This document shows, piece by piece, positions 1-9,612 of a stretch of 37,592 nucleotides of DNA. Positions within the stretch are counted from its first letter, which is position 1; each line of letters starts with the position of its first letter. The stretch lies in the NCBI GenBank assembly GCA_002011735.1, contig MTOQ01000078.1:1-37592 (forward strand), written 5' to 3'. Source of the DNA: Nitrospirae bacterium JdFR-81 (GTDB lineage Bacteria > Nitrospirota > Thermodesulfovibrionia > UBA6902). Position numbers and translations under genes: made by a program. The notes below the pieces were generated by a model. That model was given only the letters and a program-made list of their open reading frames with translations, searched no databases and was not told the DNA's origin.

Positions 1-90
1 AGAGGCTTCTTCTTTATCCCTGGGGACGAAGGGTCTGATATTCCTCCTCTTCCATGGTTTATTATTCGCAGGGTGGATACTATGTCCTAA
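1..90 (+). CDS. C-terminal fragment of an unidentified CDS upstream of rplI (reads ...RGFFFIPGDEGSDIPPLPWFIIRRVDTMS*)
   Basis: Frame 1 is open from the window edge to a TAA at 88-90; too short to identify. Confidence 0.3.
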   Translation, partial: RGFFFIPGDEGSDIPPLPWFIIRRVDTMS

Positions 91-185
91 CCGGAAAGAG
101 CCCTGTCGTTGACAATCGAGGTGATAAGGTATAAATTAGATAGTGGAAACACCACCGAACTCTTGGATGAGGAGGATTTAGTGAT

Positions 186-632
186 ATGAGGGTCATATTG
201 AAGGAGGATGTAGAGGGCCTCGGTTCGATAGGCCAGATGGTTAATGTCTCAGACGGATATGCAAGGAACTACCTGATACCCAAGGATCTTGCTGTAGAGG
301 CAAATCCAAGGAACCTGAAGAGGTTTGAGCACGAAAAACGGCAGATAATGGCAAAGGCTGAGAAGGTGAAGAAGGCTGCAGAGGATGTGGCACAGAGGCT
401 TTCAGGGCTCAAGCTTGAGATAATGGCCAAGGCTGGTGAAGGGGGGAAGCTCTTTGGTTCCATCACAACGATGGACATTGCCGATGCCCTGTCAAGACAG
501 GGCATTGATATAGACCGTCGAAGGATATCTGTTGAGGAGCAGATAAAGAGACTCGGCACATATGATGTCTCTATAAGGCTCCATCCAGATGTGAATGTAA
601 AACTCTCGGTCGAGGTCAAACCAGAGGCATAG
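186..632 (+). CDS. rplI: 50S ribosomal protein L9
   Basis: N-terminus MRVILKEDVEGLGSIGQMVNVSDGYARNYLIPKDLAVEA is the classic L9 signature; GGAGGA ribosome-binding site upstream; followed by dnaB. Confidence 0.97.
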   Translation: MRVILKEDVEGLGSIGQMVNVSDGYARNYLIPKDLAVEANPRNLKRFEHEKRQIMAKAEKVKKAAEDVAQRLSGLKLEIMAKAGEGGKLFGSITTMDIADALSRQGIDIDRRRISVEEQIKRLGTYDVSIRLHPDVNVKLSVEVKPEA

Positions 633-639
633 AGATCAG

Positions 640-2016
640 ATGCTTGAGAGGATCCAGAGGGAGAGTGACACAGGCTTCGCCCTTGACAGGGTGCCACCAC
701 AGAATATAGAGGCAGAACAGTCTGTCCTGGGGGCGATCCTGCTGGAGAATGAGGTCCTCCCTTCTGTTATGGAATACCTGAGTCCTGATGACTTCTACAG
801 GGATGCGCATAAGAGGATCTATTCAGCGATGCTTGAGCTTTATAACAAAAACGAACCGATCGACCTTATAACCCTCACGGACCAGATGAGGAGGAGGGAG
901 GAGTTAGAGGCGGTGGGAGGGGCATCATACCTGAGCTCCATCGTCAGTCAGGTGCCTACCTCTGCCAATGTCAGATATCATGCAAAGATAGTCAAGGAAA
1001 AGGCCATCCTCAGAAACCTCATATCCACGGCAACAGAGATTATAAAGATGGGGTATGAACCAGAGGCCTCAGGCCTTGACATAGATCAGATACTGGATGA
1101 GGCAGAGACAAAGATATTCAGCATATCAGAGAAGAGGGTGAAGTCATCCTGTGTCCATATAAAGGATGTGCTGAAGGATACCATAGAGCTTGTTGATAAG
1201 CTTTATGACAAGAAAGAGCTCATTACAGGTCTACCATCTGGCTTCATAGACCTCGATATAGCCACCACTGGTTTCCATCCGGGTGATCTGATAGTGGTTG
1301 GTGCGAGACCCGGGATGGGGAAGACTGCCTTCTGCCTCAATATAGCTGCACATGTGGGCATAAATGTAAAGGTGCCTGTAGCCATCTTCAGCCTCGAGAT
1401 GACAAAGGAACAGATAGTCTTGAGGATGGTCTGTTCAGAGGCCGAGGTTGACTCAAAGGCCGTACGATCAGGATATCACAGCAAGGAGGACTACAGAAAG
1501 CTCGTTAATGCAGCAGGCAGGCTTGCCGATGCCCCGATATTTATTGATGATTCATTCAATTCAGTCCTTGATATAAAGGCAAAGGCGAGGCGGCTCAAGG
1601 CCGAGCATGGTCTCGGCCTTATAATAGTGGACTATCTGCAGCTTATGAGCGGGGTGGGCAATTATTCACACAGGGAACAGGTGATATCAGACATCTCCCG
1701 TTCACTCAAGGCCCTCGCAAAGGACCTTTCGGTCCCTGTAATAGTAATAAGTCAGTTAAACAGGAGCTGCGAGCTGAGGGGTGAGAATAAACGGCCAATA
1801 ATCGCTGACCTGAGGGAATCAGGCGCAATAGAGCAGGATGCAGATGTGATACTCTTCCTCTACAGGGGAGATTACTACAAGGCGAAGGATGCCATACCAG
1901 GAGTCGCTGAGGTCAATATCGCCAAACAGAGGAACGGCCCCACAAAGGTGATAAATCTCACCTTTATAGACAAATACACCAAGTTCAAGGACTACACCGA
2001 TAGAGAGGTATTTTAG
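640..2016 (+). CDS. dnaB: Replicative DNA helicase DnaB
   Basis: PPQNIEAEQSVLGAIL N-domain; Walker A GARPGMGKTAF; SLEMTKEQ; DYLQLM; QLNRSCELR...DLRESGAIEQDAD. Confidence 0.97.
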   Translation: MLERIQRESDTGFALDRVPPQNIEAEQSVLGAILLENEVLPSVMEYLSPDDFYRDAHKRIYSAMLELYNKNEPIDLITLTDQMRRREELEAVGGASYLSSIVSQVPTSANVRYHAKIVKEKAILRNLISTATEIIKMGYEPEASGLDIDQILDEAETKIFSISEKRVKSSCVHIKDVLKDTIELVDKLYDKKELITGLPSGFIDLDIATTGFHPGDLIVVGARPGMGKTAFCLNIAAHVGINVKVPVAIFSLEMTKEQIVLRMVCSEAEVDSKAVRSGYHSKEDYRKLVNAAGRLADAPIFIDDSFNSVLDIKAKARRLKAEHGLGLIIVDYLQLMSGVGNYSHREQVISDISRSLKALAKDLSVPVIVISQLNRSCELRGENKRPIIADLRESGAIEQDADVILFLYRGDYYKAKDAIPGVAEVNIAKQRNGPTKVINLTFIDKYTKFKDYTDREVF

Positions 2017-2024
2017 GACAGAAG

Positions 2025-2828
2025 ATGATACGCAGGCCGGCAGTGGCAGGACAGTTCTATTCATCCAGTCCATCTGCGCTATCAAGAGAGGTTGATAGAT
2101 ACACGGATGCCGATGCGAGGAGGGAGAGGGCGATCGGTGTGCTTTCACCACATGCAGGGTTGATGTATTCAGGTCGTGTGGCAGGGGCGGTTTATTCAAG
2201 GATCGAGCCACCCCATACCTTTGTGCTCCTTGGACCGAATCACACGGGTGTTGGTAAGCCTGTCTCCATAATGTCATCCGGAAGATGGCAGATACCAACA
2301 GGGGAGGTGGAGATCGATAGAGACCTTTCAGAGAGGCTCCTTGAACAGTCAAAAGACCTCTCTGAAGACACCCTGGCACATTCCATGGAACACTCCCTTG
2401 AGGTCCAACTCCCTTTTATACTCCACTTTGCAACGGACATAAAGATAGTGCCGATTGTGTTTATGGTGGATTCACTCGAGGTCTGCAGATCTGTTGGGGT
2501 GGTCATTGCCGAGGTGATAAAGGGGGTCGGATATCCAGTGACCATTGTGGCCAGCTCGGATATGACCCACTATGAGAACGACTCGGTGGCAAGAAAGAAG
2601 GATCAGAAGGCCATAGACATGATCCTGTCGCTCGATCCAGAGGGCCTCTACAGGACGGTCAAACACAACAGTATAAGTATGTGTGGATATATACCTGCGG
2701 TTACCATGCTCTATGCCGTAAACGAGCTTGGTGCGAGAGAGGCGGTGCTTGTGAAGTATATGACCTCTGGTGAGGTGAGTGGCGACTATGGCTATGTGGT
2801 TGGTTATGCAGGGGTGATAATAAAATAA
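2025..2828 (+). CDS. amrB: MEMO-family / AmmeMemoRadiSam system protein B
   Basis: IRRPAVAGQFYSSSP...SPHAGLMYSGRVAGAVYS...LLGPNHTGVG...SSDMTHYE are MEMO1-family motifs. Confidence 0.88.
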   Translation: MIRRPAVAGQFYSSSPSALSREVDRYTDADARRERAIGVLSPHAGLMYSGRVAGAVYSRIEPPHTFVLLGPNHTGVGKPVSIMSSGRWQIPTGEVEIDRDLSERLLEQSKDLSEDTLAHSMEHSLEVQLPFILHFATDIKIVPIVFMVDSLEVCRSVGVVIAEVIKGVGYPVTIVASSDMTHYENDSVARKKDQKAIDMILSLDPEGLYRTVKHNSISMCGYIPAVTMLYAVNELGAREAVLVKYMTSGEVSGDYGYVVGYAGVIIK

Positions 2829-2838
2829 GGAGGCGGAT

Positions 2839-3633
2839 ATGCCAAACATCGATGCAGTGGTGCCGGAGAAGCTTTCACTCAATACAAGGTTCAGGTTCAG
2901 GTGTCATAAGGGGATCAAGTGTTTCACGAAGTGTTGTAGCAATATAGATATACTCCTTACCCCTTACGACATCATCAGGATGAAGAACAGGCTTGGTATG
3001 ACCTCGGGTGAGTTCCTCCTGACATATACCTATGTCAAGATCGACGAAAAGTCCTCTCATCCCCATATATTCCTGAAGATGTCAGATGATAAGAGCAGGA
3101 GGTGTCCCTTCGTTACCCCAGAGGGTTGCACCATCTACTCAGACAGGCCTGCAAACTGCCGTTATTATCCGATTGGGCAGGGTACCTTAAAGAGGCAGGG
3201 TAAGGATGGGCCTGAAGAGGAGGAGTTCTACTTCTTTGTAAAAGAGCCACACTGTCTTGGTTACAAGGAGGATAAGGAGTGGACTATAGAGTCCTGGCGG
3301 ATTGATCAGGGCGTTGACCTTTATGACAGGATGAACAGTGAGTGGAAGGGTATACATCTCAGGAGAAACCTTCCTGGCCAGACAGGTCTGGATGATAGAA
3401 AACAGGCGATGTTCTACATAGCGAGTTATGATATCGATAACTTCAGGAGGTTTGTCTTTGATGGTGGTCTGCTCGACCTCTTTGTGATCGATGATGAGAC
3501 CATAGGGAAGATGAGAGAGGATGAGGTTGAGTTGATGAGGTTTGGGTTCAGGTATCTCAGATACATCATGATGATCGATGAGACACTGAAGATAAAGGAC
3601 GAGGTCCTGAAGGCACGGAGGAAGAAGTCTTAA
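2839..3633 (+). CDS. YkgJ-type cysteine-cluster protein (putative zinc/iron-chelating domain)
   Basis: FRCHKGIKCFTKCCSNIDILLTPYDIIRMKNRLG...CPFVTPEGCTIYSDRPANCRYYP. Confidence 0.85.
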   Translation: MPNIDAVVPEKLSLNTRFRFRCHKGIKCFTKCCSNIDILLTPYDIIRMKNRLGMTSGEFLLTYTYVKIDEKSSHPHIFLKMSDDKSRRCPFVTPEGCTIYSDRPANCRYYPIGQGTLKRQGKDGPEEEEFYFFVKEPHCLGYKEDKEWTIESWRIDQGVDLYDRMNSEWKGIHLRRNLPGQTGLDDRKQAMFYIASYDIDNFRRFVFDGGLLDLFVIDDETIGKMREDEVELMRFGFRYLRYIMMIDETLKIKDEVLKARRKKS

Positions 3634-3637
3634 TCCC

Positions 3638-4390
3638 GTGAGCCCCCATCCTTCAAGGATACTCCTCAATGAAAGAGAGATATTGGTCTTCAATGATATC
3701 GAGGAGATATCAGAGTTTTTCCTGGATGAGTGGCAGAGGATATCAGGGTATGCCATAAGACACCACGGGGAATTTACCGTTGCGCTTTCAGGTGGGAAGA
3801 CACCTGTAAGGGTGTATGAGAGACTCTCTGAACTCAGCGATCATCCGCACTGGCAGAATACACATATATTCCTTGTGGATGAGAGGTATGTCCCCTTTGA
3901 TCATCCTGACAGCAACTACCATATGATAAGGCAGACCCTGCTTGACCACATAGAGATCCCCGAGGAGAATATCCATCCTATTCCTGTGGATGATTCCTCC
4001 CCGGATGAGTCAGCAGTGAGATACGAGACAGAGCTCCGCCTTTATTTCAAGGGAGAGGACATCCCCGTGTTTAACCTCATACTCCTTGGCATCGGTGTGG
4101 ATGGACATACAGCCTCACTGTTTCCAGAGTCCTCTTCGGTCAGGGAGAGCAGGCTCGTCATAGATATTACACCACAGGGCCGATTCGGGCATGAGAGGGT
4201 CACCATCACCCTGCCTGTAATCAACAATGCAGAGAATATATTCTTTATTGTCACAGGCAGGGACAAGGCAGATGTGCTGAAGAGGGTGGTTGTCGATAAT
4301 GACAGGGGACTCCCTGCCTCACTGGTCCAGCCTGTGAGTGGACAGATCATCTTCCTGATTGATAGGCCTGCCGCAAGGCTTATCTCGTAG
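3638..4390 (+). CDS. pgl: 6-phosphogluconolactonase (DevB type)
   Basis: FTVALSGGKTP; HIFLVDERYVPFDHPDSNYHMIR; LLGIGVDGHTASLFP. Confidence 0.92.
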   Translation: MSPHPSRILLNEREILVFNDIEEISEFFLDEWQRISGYAIRHHGEFTVALSGGKTPVRVYERLSELSDHPHWQNTHIFLVDERYVPFDHPDSNYHMIRQTLLDHIEIPEENIHPIPVDDSSPDESAVRYETELRLYFKGEDIPVFNLILLGIGVDGHTASLFPESSSVRESRLVIDITPQGRFGHERVTITLPVINNAENIFFIVTGRDKADVLKRVVVDNDRGLPASLVQPVSGQIIFLIDRPAARLIS

Positions 4391-4442
4391 CTTATTTAAT
4401 ATTCACGTCTACACCATTCTGTTTGTGCTTTTATCATAACCT

Positions 4443-4463
4443 ATGCTATCATATTGATAGCAT
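4443..4463. promoter_or_regulatory. Perfect inverted repeat ATGCTATCA-TAT-TGATAGCAT, candidate RHH antitoxin operator
   Basis: 9-bp arms, 3-nt centre, ending 14 nt before the antitoxin ATG. Confidence 0.65.
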
Positions 4464-4477
4464 GGGGAGGGATTTGT

Positions 4478-4720
4478 ATGCCTGATATACTTATACGAGA
4501 TGTTTCTGAAGAGACATTGAGACAGATTAAGGCACTGGCAAAGAGACACAGGAGGTCTCTACAGCAGGAGGTCAGGCATCTTCTTGAGTCCGTCTCAAGA
4601 TATGCCCACCATGATGTGTATAAGAGGGCATTGAGAATAAGGAAGAGATTGATGAAGAGCGGGGTGGATTTTACAGACAGTGCAAGACTCATAAGAAAGG
4701 ACAGAGGTCGTTGGATTTAG
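4478..4720 (+). CDS. Ribbon-helix-helix antitoxin (FitA/VapB-like)
   Basis: MPDILIRDVSEETLRQIKALAKRHRRSLQQEVRHLLE; the ATG at 4478 follows GGGGAGGG; the ORF track extends upstream to 4454. Confidence 0.85.
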   Translation: MPDILIRDVSEETLRQIKALAKRHRRSLQQEVRHLLESVSRYAHHDVYKRALRIRKRLMKSGVDFTDSARLIRKDRGRWI

Positions 4721-5151
4721 TAGTTGACGCAAATGTCTTGATCAAGGTATATATCCCCGAGAAATTGTCAGATAGAGCAGGCCTCCTTTTAAGCAGGATA
4801 GAGAAGGGCGAGGTCTCTTTAGTTGCCCCTGATCTTATTTATTCTGAGATAGGCAACACCCTCTGGAGGAAACACATACTGAAGGAATTGACAGCCTCGG
4901 ATGTAAAAGAGATAATGGACGAAGTGGTCTTGTTTCCATTGAAGGTGGAGCCTTCGAGGTCGCTTGTGCAGCTGGCAATCGATTTAGGCATCCTATGCAA
5001 TATCCCGGTTTATGACGCTATGTATCTGGCCCTTGCCATGGTCCTGGAGACCAGGCTCATAACAGCTGATAAGAAACTTGTTGATGTAATCAGGCGGACC
5101 TTGTTCAGGGAGTACATTACATGGCTTGGAGAGATTAATCGTGAAGTTTGA
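4711..5151 (+). CDS. vapC: PIN-domain ribonuclease toxin (VapC/FitB-like)
   Basis: [39 protein letters not shown] acidic PIN motifs; overlaps the antitoxin gene; TTG start. Confidence 0.88.
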   Translation: MDLVVDANVLIKVYIPEKLSDRAGLLLSRIEKGEVSLVAPDLIYSEIGNTLWRKHILKELTASDVKEIMDEVVLFPLKVEPSRSLVQLAIDLGILCNIPVYDAMYLALAMVLETRLITADKKLVDVIRRTLFREYITWLGEINREV

Positions 5152-6214
5152 GCCAAGATGGATTGCCTGGGAGATAACCAGGAGATGTAATCTGCGTTGT
5201 ATACACTGTCGTTCCTCTTCTGAGGCCGAGGTAAAGGGACATCCTGACTTCCCCACCGAAGAGGCCCTGAGGATCATAGACGATATCTCAAGCTATGCAA
5301 AGCCTGTGCTGGTCCTGTCAGGAGGAGAGCCCCTCCTCAGAGAGGATGTCTTTGATATTGCAGAGTATGGGACTGACAGGGGTCTGCGGATGTGTCTTGC
5401 CACGAATGGAACATTAGTGGATGACAGAGTATGTGAGAGAATAAAGGAATCGGGAATACGCATAGTCTCTCTCAGTCTCGATGGATCCACAGAGTCTGTC
5501 CATGACGACTTTCGAAAGCAGAAGGGTGCCTTCGCGGGTACCATAAGGGCTGCTCAACTCTTCAGGAAACATGGTATAGAGTTCATAATAAACTCCTCAT
5601 TTACAAAGAGGAACCAGCAGGAGATTCCCAAGGTCTATAAACTCGCAAAGGAGCTCGGTGCAACTGCGTGGTATATGTTCATGATAGTCCCAACCGGCAG
5701 GGGCGAGGAGGTAATGAACGAACTAATATCCAAAGAGGACTACGACGAGATACTGAACTGGCATTATGAGATGGAGAGACAGGAGAAGGATATCCTCGTA
5801 AGGCCAACCTGCGCCCCTCATTACTACAGGGTGGTGTTACAGAAAAAGAAAGAGCGGGGTGATAGGTTTAAACGGAGGAGTCTCAAGTTCTCAACAGGTG
5901 GGGCAAAGGGCTGCATTGCAGGACAGCTTATTGCCCTCATAGATGTAGATGGTAATGTCCTGCCATGTAGCTACTTTCCCAAGCCAGCAGGTAATATCAG
6001 AAGGCAGTCCTTCAAGGAGATATGGGAAAACTCTGAACTCTTCAAGGAACTCAGAGACTTCAAGAGATACAAGGGAAGGTGCGGGGCCTGTGAGTTTATA
6101 GGTGTGTGTGGAGGATGCAGGGCAAGGGCCTATGCAGTCTATGGGGATTACCTCGAGGAGGAGCCCTTCTGTGGCTATATCCCGCGTAGATTTAAAAAAG
6201 GGGATCAGGGATAA
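5126..6214 (+). CDS. Radical SAM/SPASM protein of the AhbD/NirJ heme-synthesis type
   Basis: CNLRCIHC radical SAM cluster; [31 protein letters not shown]-terminal [36 protein letters not shown]-type cysteines. The true start may be GTG 5141. Confidence 0.85.
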   Translation: MERLIVKFEPRWIAWEITRRCNLRCIHCRSSSEAEVKGHPDFPTEEALRIIDDISSYAKPVLVLSGGEPLLREDVFDIAEYGTDRGLRMCLATNGTLVDDRVCERIKESGIRIVSLSLDGSTESVHDDFRKQKGAFAGTIRAAQLFRKHGIEFIINSSFTKRNQQEIPKVYKLAKELGATAWYMFMIVPTGRGEEVMNELISKEDYDEILNWHYEMERQEKDILVRPTCAPHYYRVVLQKKKERGDRFKRRSLKFSTGGAKGCIAGQLIALIDVDGNVLPCSYFPKPAGNIRRQSFKEIWENSELFKELRDFKRYKGRCGACEFIGVCGGCRARAYAVYGDYLEEEPFCGYIPRRFKKGDQG

Positions 6215-6306
6215 AAAGATATATAGGGGAAATTACTTAGCAGGCTGATGGCCTCTTTGAGCACCTAACTACAGACTACAAGCTACTAAATTATCAGGGA
6301 GGTTAT

Positions 6307-7338
6307 ATGAACGACACATTCCTGAAGGCCTGTCGTGGAGAGTCTGTACCTTATACCCCTGTCTGGCTCATGCGACAGGCAGGCAGGTATCTGAGACAGT
6401 ATCAGAAGATAAGGAAGAAGGTCGATTTCCTCACCCTGTGTAAGACCCCTGAACTGGCTGCCGAGGTCACCATTCAGCCTATAGAGGCCCTGGGTGTGGA
6501 CGCAGCCATCCTCTTCTCGGATATACTCATCCCTGTAGAGGCAATGGGGATGGCACTAAGGTTCTATGAGAAGAGGGGGCCTGTCTTTAAAAATCCCGTG
6601 CGGAGAAGACAGGATGTGGAACGCCTCCTTATCCCGGAGCCAGAGGAGGCCCTCTCCTTTGTGATGGACACTATAAGACTCCTGAGAAGAGAACTAAAGG
6701 TGCCGCTTATAGGATTCTCAGGGGCGCCTTTTACGCTGGCCACCTATATGATAGAGGGTGGGACCTCTAAAAACTTTCTGCTCACAAAGAGGATGATCTT
6801 TGAGTCTCCAGAGGTGTATAGATCCCTTATGGAGAAGATTACAGAGACCGTTACCAGGTATCTGAAGGCCCAGATCTCTGCTGGTGCACAGGCTGTACAG
6901 CTCTTTGACACATGGGCAGGTGTGCTCTCGCCACATGACTACAGGGAATACGCCCTGCCATATGTAAAGTCTGTTATAGGGGCAATAAAATCCATTGCCT
7001 CTGGTGTGCCTGTCATATATTTCGTTGGACAGTGTGCAGGTCTGCTCGAAGAGATCAGGGGATGTGGGGCCGATGTTATAGGGGTTGACTGGAGAATCAA
7101 CCTCGATGATGCGATAAAAAGACTTGGGAGGAGGTTTGCAGTCCAGGGAAACCTTGATCCCTGCGCCCTCTTCCTGCCACCAGCGGAGATAGAAGGGCGG
7201 ATCAGGGACATCTTAAGGAGGGCCTCTTCTTCGAGGGGGCATATATTCAATCTGGGACACGGCGTACTGCCAGAGACACCTGTGGAGAATGTGGTTGCAA
7301 TGGTGGAGATGGTCCACAGACTGAGCAGCAGGACCTGA
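6307..7338 (+). CDS. hemE: Uroporphyrinogen decarboxylase
   Basis: PVWLMRQAGRYLRQYQKIR; ILFSDILIPVEAMG; GFSGAPFTLATYMIEG; VQGNLDP; FNLGHGVLPETP. Confidence 0.97.
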   Translation: MNDTFLKACRGESVPYTPVWLMRQAGRYLRQYQKIRKKVDFLTLCKTPELAAEVTIQPIEALGVDAAILFSDILIPVEAMGMALRFYEKRGPVFKNPVRRRQDVERLLIPEPEEALSFVMDTIRLLRRELKVPLIGFSGAPFTLATYMIEGGTSKNFLLTKRMIFESPEVYRSLMEKITETVTRYLKAQISAGAQAVQLFDTWAGVLSPHDYREYALPYVKSVIGAIKSIASGVPVIYFVGQCAGLLEEIRGCGADVIGVDWRINLDDAIKRLGRRFAVQGNLDPCALFLPPAEIEGRIRDILRRASSSRGHIFNLGHGVLPETPVENVVAMVEMVHRLSSRT

Positions 7339-7386
7339 GCCTTTCTGGTTTTTCTCGTCAAGATAGTATACAATAAAAAAGTAACA

Positions 7387-8303
7387 ATGGATAAAGATTT
7401 GCACTTCTACAGGGAGATCGTTGATAGCATAGTTGATTATGTCCTTGTTATAGATAGGGACTACAGGATAGTCTATGCAAACAGGTCGTTGCTTGAGAGG
7501 TGTGGCAGGACAGAGGGGGAGGTTATTGGAAAGAGGTGTCATGAGTTTTCCCATCATTGTCCTGTCCCCTGCAGGAGGGAGAATGCCACTGTAAGGTGTG
7601 CGCATGAAGAGGTCTTTGATACAGGCAGATCCACTTCCGTGACCCAACCCATAAATTACCTGACGGCACAGAGTTAATCTTTGATATAACAGCCTCACCC
7701 CTCAGGGATAGAGAGGGCAGGGTCGTTTATATGATAGAGGTGATGCGTGATGTGACAAAGATCAAGAGAGAGATGGATGAACTCATGGGGGCACAGGAGA
7801 TGTTCCGGACGATTGCAAAGACCGCTGCTGATGCCATTGTGGTTATAGATGACAGGGGCATGATCACCTTCTGGAACCCCTCAGCAGAAAGGATGTTCGG
7901 TTATAGTGAGGATGAGGCACTTGGCAAGGAGCTTCATATAATATTCGCACCAGAGAAGTATCACAAGGCGTACAGGGATGGTATCAGGATATTCGGAGAG
8001 ACGGGTAAGGGTAATGTGATAGGTAAGACCCTGGAATTTACAGCGGTAAGGAAGGATGGGACAGAGTTTCCGATAGAGGTCTCGACCTCTGCTATCAGGG
8101 TAAAGGGGAGGTGGCATGCAGTTGGCATTATAAGGGATATAACAGAGAAGGTGAGGCTCAATGAAGACCTGAGGAAGAGGATCAGGGAGCTTGAGGAGTT
8201 TTATGATATAGCGGTTACGAGAGAGTTGAGGATGATAGAGCTTAAAGAGGAGATAGACAGACTGAAGGAGGAAGTTGAGAGGCTGAGAAGGGTAGGGAGT
8301 TGA
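7387..8303 (+). pseudogene. PAS-PAS sensor-like protein split by a frameshift (ORF 7387-7677 in frame 1, continuing in frame 3 to 8303)
   Basis: The first ORF stops inside its PAS domain. The other frame, open from 7620, reads YRQIHFRDPTHKLPDGTELIFDITASPLRDREGRVVYMIEVMRDVTKIK, the missing end of the PAS domain; the second PAS follows. Confidence 0.75.
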
Positions 8304-8307
8304 GAAG

Positions 8308-9612
8308 TTGAGGATGTGGAGTTCAAAGACTGCAACAGGTGTGTGCCTGTTTGGCTGGCTTATATTCATATCATATATCCTCTATGATTATCTCCATTAC
8401 AGGGGCACGATAATAGGACACTTCCTGAAGCCTGATATCCCATATGAATACTTCTTTCACTTTGTCATCGTTAGTTCACTCATAGGCTCCCAGATAACCG
8501 CCTATCTGATAGAACAGCGGAGGAGGCTTCTTCAGAGGACGATCCTGTCCGAGAGAAGACTCAATGAGGTATTAAGAGAATGGAGGATAACGCTTGATGC
8601 AATGCCATATGGCATAATGCTTATTGACAGGGAATTCAACATCATAAGGGCGAACAGGTACATATCTGACATAACGGGTATACCCCTGAATGAGCTTACA
8701 GGTAAGAAGTGTTATAAGGTTCTGCACAGTCTCAATGACTCAATAGATGAGTGTCCATTGAGGAGGCTATTGATGAGCAGTACCTCTGAAAGGATTGAGA
8801 TATTTGATAAAGACAGGGGCAGATATTTTATAAGCAGTGTCACCCCTGTGTTTAATGACGAGGGTGAGATAATAGCCTTTGCACATCCACTTATTGATAT
8901 AACCGAATTGAAATTGAAGGAGAATGACCTCCGCAGGAGCAGGGACGCCTTCTTCAATATACTCAAGGATATCAACAGGGCACACAAGGAACTCCAGGAC
9001 ATATATTATGAGCTTCTGCTCGCATTCTCAACAGCCATAGATGCAAAGTCCCCATGGACAAGGGGACATTCAGAGAGGGTCACTCACTACGCTATAATGA
9101 TAGCAAGAGAGATGGGGCTGGATCGTAGAGATCTGGAGGACCTGAGGATAGCAGGCCTGCTCCATGATATAGGGAAGATAGGAACACATGATGTGATACT
9201 TGACAAGCCCTCCAGGCTTACGGAGGACGAACTCTCTATAGTCAGGATGCATCCTGTCAATGGAGAGAAGATACTCAGGCCCATAAAGGGGCTAAGGAGG
9301 ATACTCCCCATCGTGAGGTCACATCACGAGAGATGGGATGGGAGGGGGTATCCTGATGGCCTTAAAGGGGAGGAGATACCACTGCTTGCAAGGATACTCT
9401 TTGTTGCCGACTCTTATGACTCCATGACATCCGACAGGCCATACAGGCCTTCCCCAGGCAGGGGATATGCGGTCAGGGAGCTGAAGAGGTGTGCAGGGAC
9501 ACAGTTCGATCCAAGGGTGGTTGAGGCCTTTCTTAAGATTATTGACAGGGAGTTGATTGATGAAAAGGGAGCAACTGATAGAGAGCTGGGAAAGGATATT
9601 CGACTCAATTGA
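8308..9612 (+). CDS. Membrane-anchored PAS + HD-GYP protein (putative c-di-GMP phosphodiesterase)
   Basis: N-terminal hydrophobic segments; PAS; HSERVTHYA...LLHDIGKIG...HHERWDGRGYPDGLKGEEIPL. Confidence 0.9.
   Translation: MRMWSSKTATGVCLFGWLIFISYILYDYLHYRGTIIGHFLKPDIPYEYFFHFVIVSSLIGSQITAYLIEQRRRLLQRTILSERRLNEVLREWRITLDAMPYGIMLIDREFNIIRANRYISDITGIPLNELTGKKCYKVLHSLNDSIDECPLRRLLMSSTSERIEIFDKDRGRYFISSVTPVFNDEGEIIAFAHPLIDITELKLKENDLRRSRDAFFNILKDINRAHKELQDIYYELLLAFSTAIDAKSPWTRGHSERVTHYAIMIAREMGLDRRDLEDLRIAGLLHDIGKIGTHDVILDKPSRLTEDELSIVRMHPVNGEKILRPIKGLRRILPIVRSHHERWDGRGYPDGLKGEEIPLLARILFVADSYDSMTSDRPYRPSPGRGYAVRELKRCAGTQFDPRVVEAFLKIIDRELIDEKGATDRELGKDIRLN

Noticed and set aside
269-700. 143-aa minus-strand ORF over rplI, and similar long antisense ORFs throughout the track
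   Set aside because: They lie opposite well-identified genes and their translations are low-information; by-product of AGG/GAG-rich coding.
2025-6214. AmmeMemoRadiSam three-gene system (MEMO plus nearby radical SAM)
   Set aside because: The nearby radical SAM has SPASM/AhbD-like features rather than AmrS-type, and no AMMECR1 gene is present.
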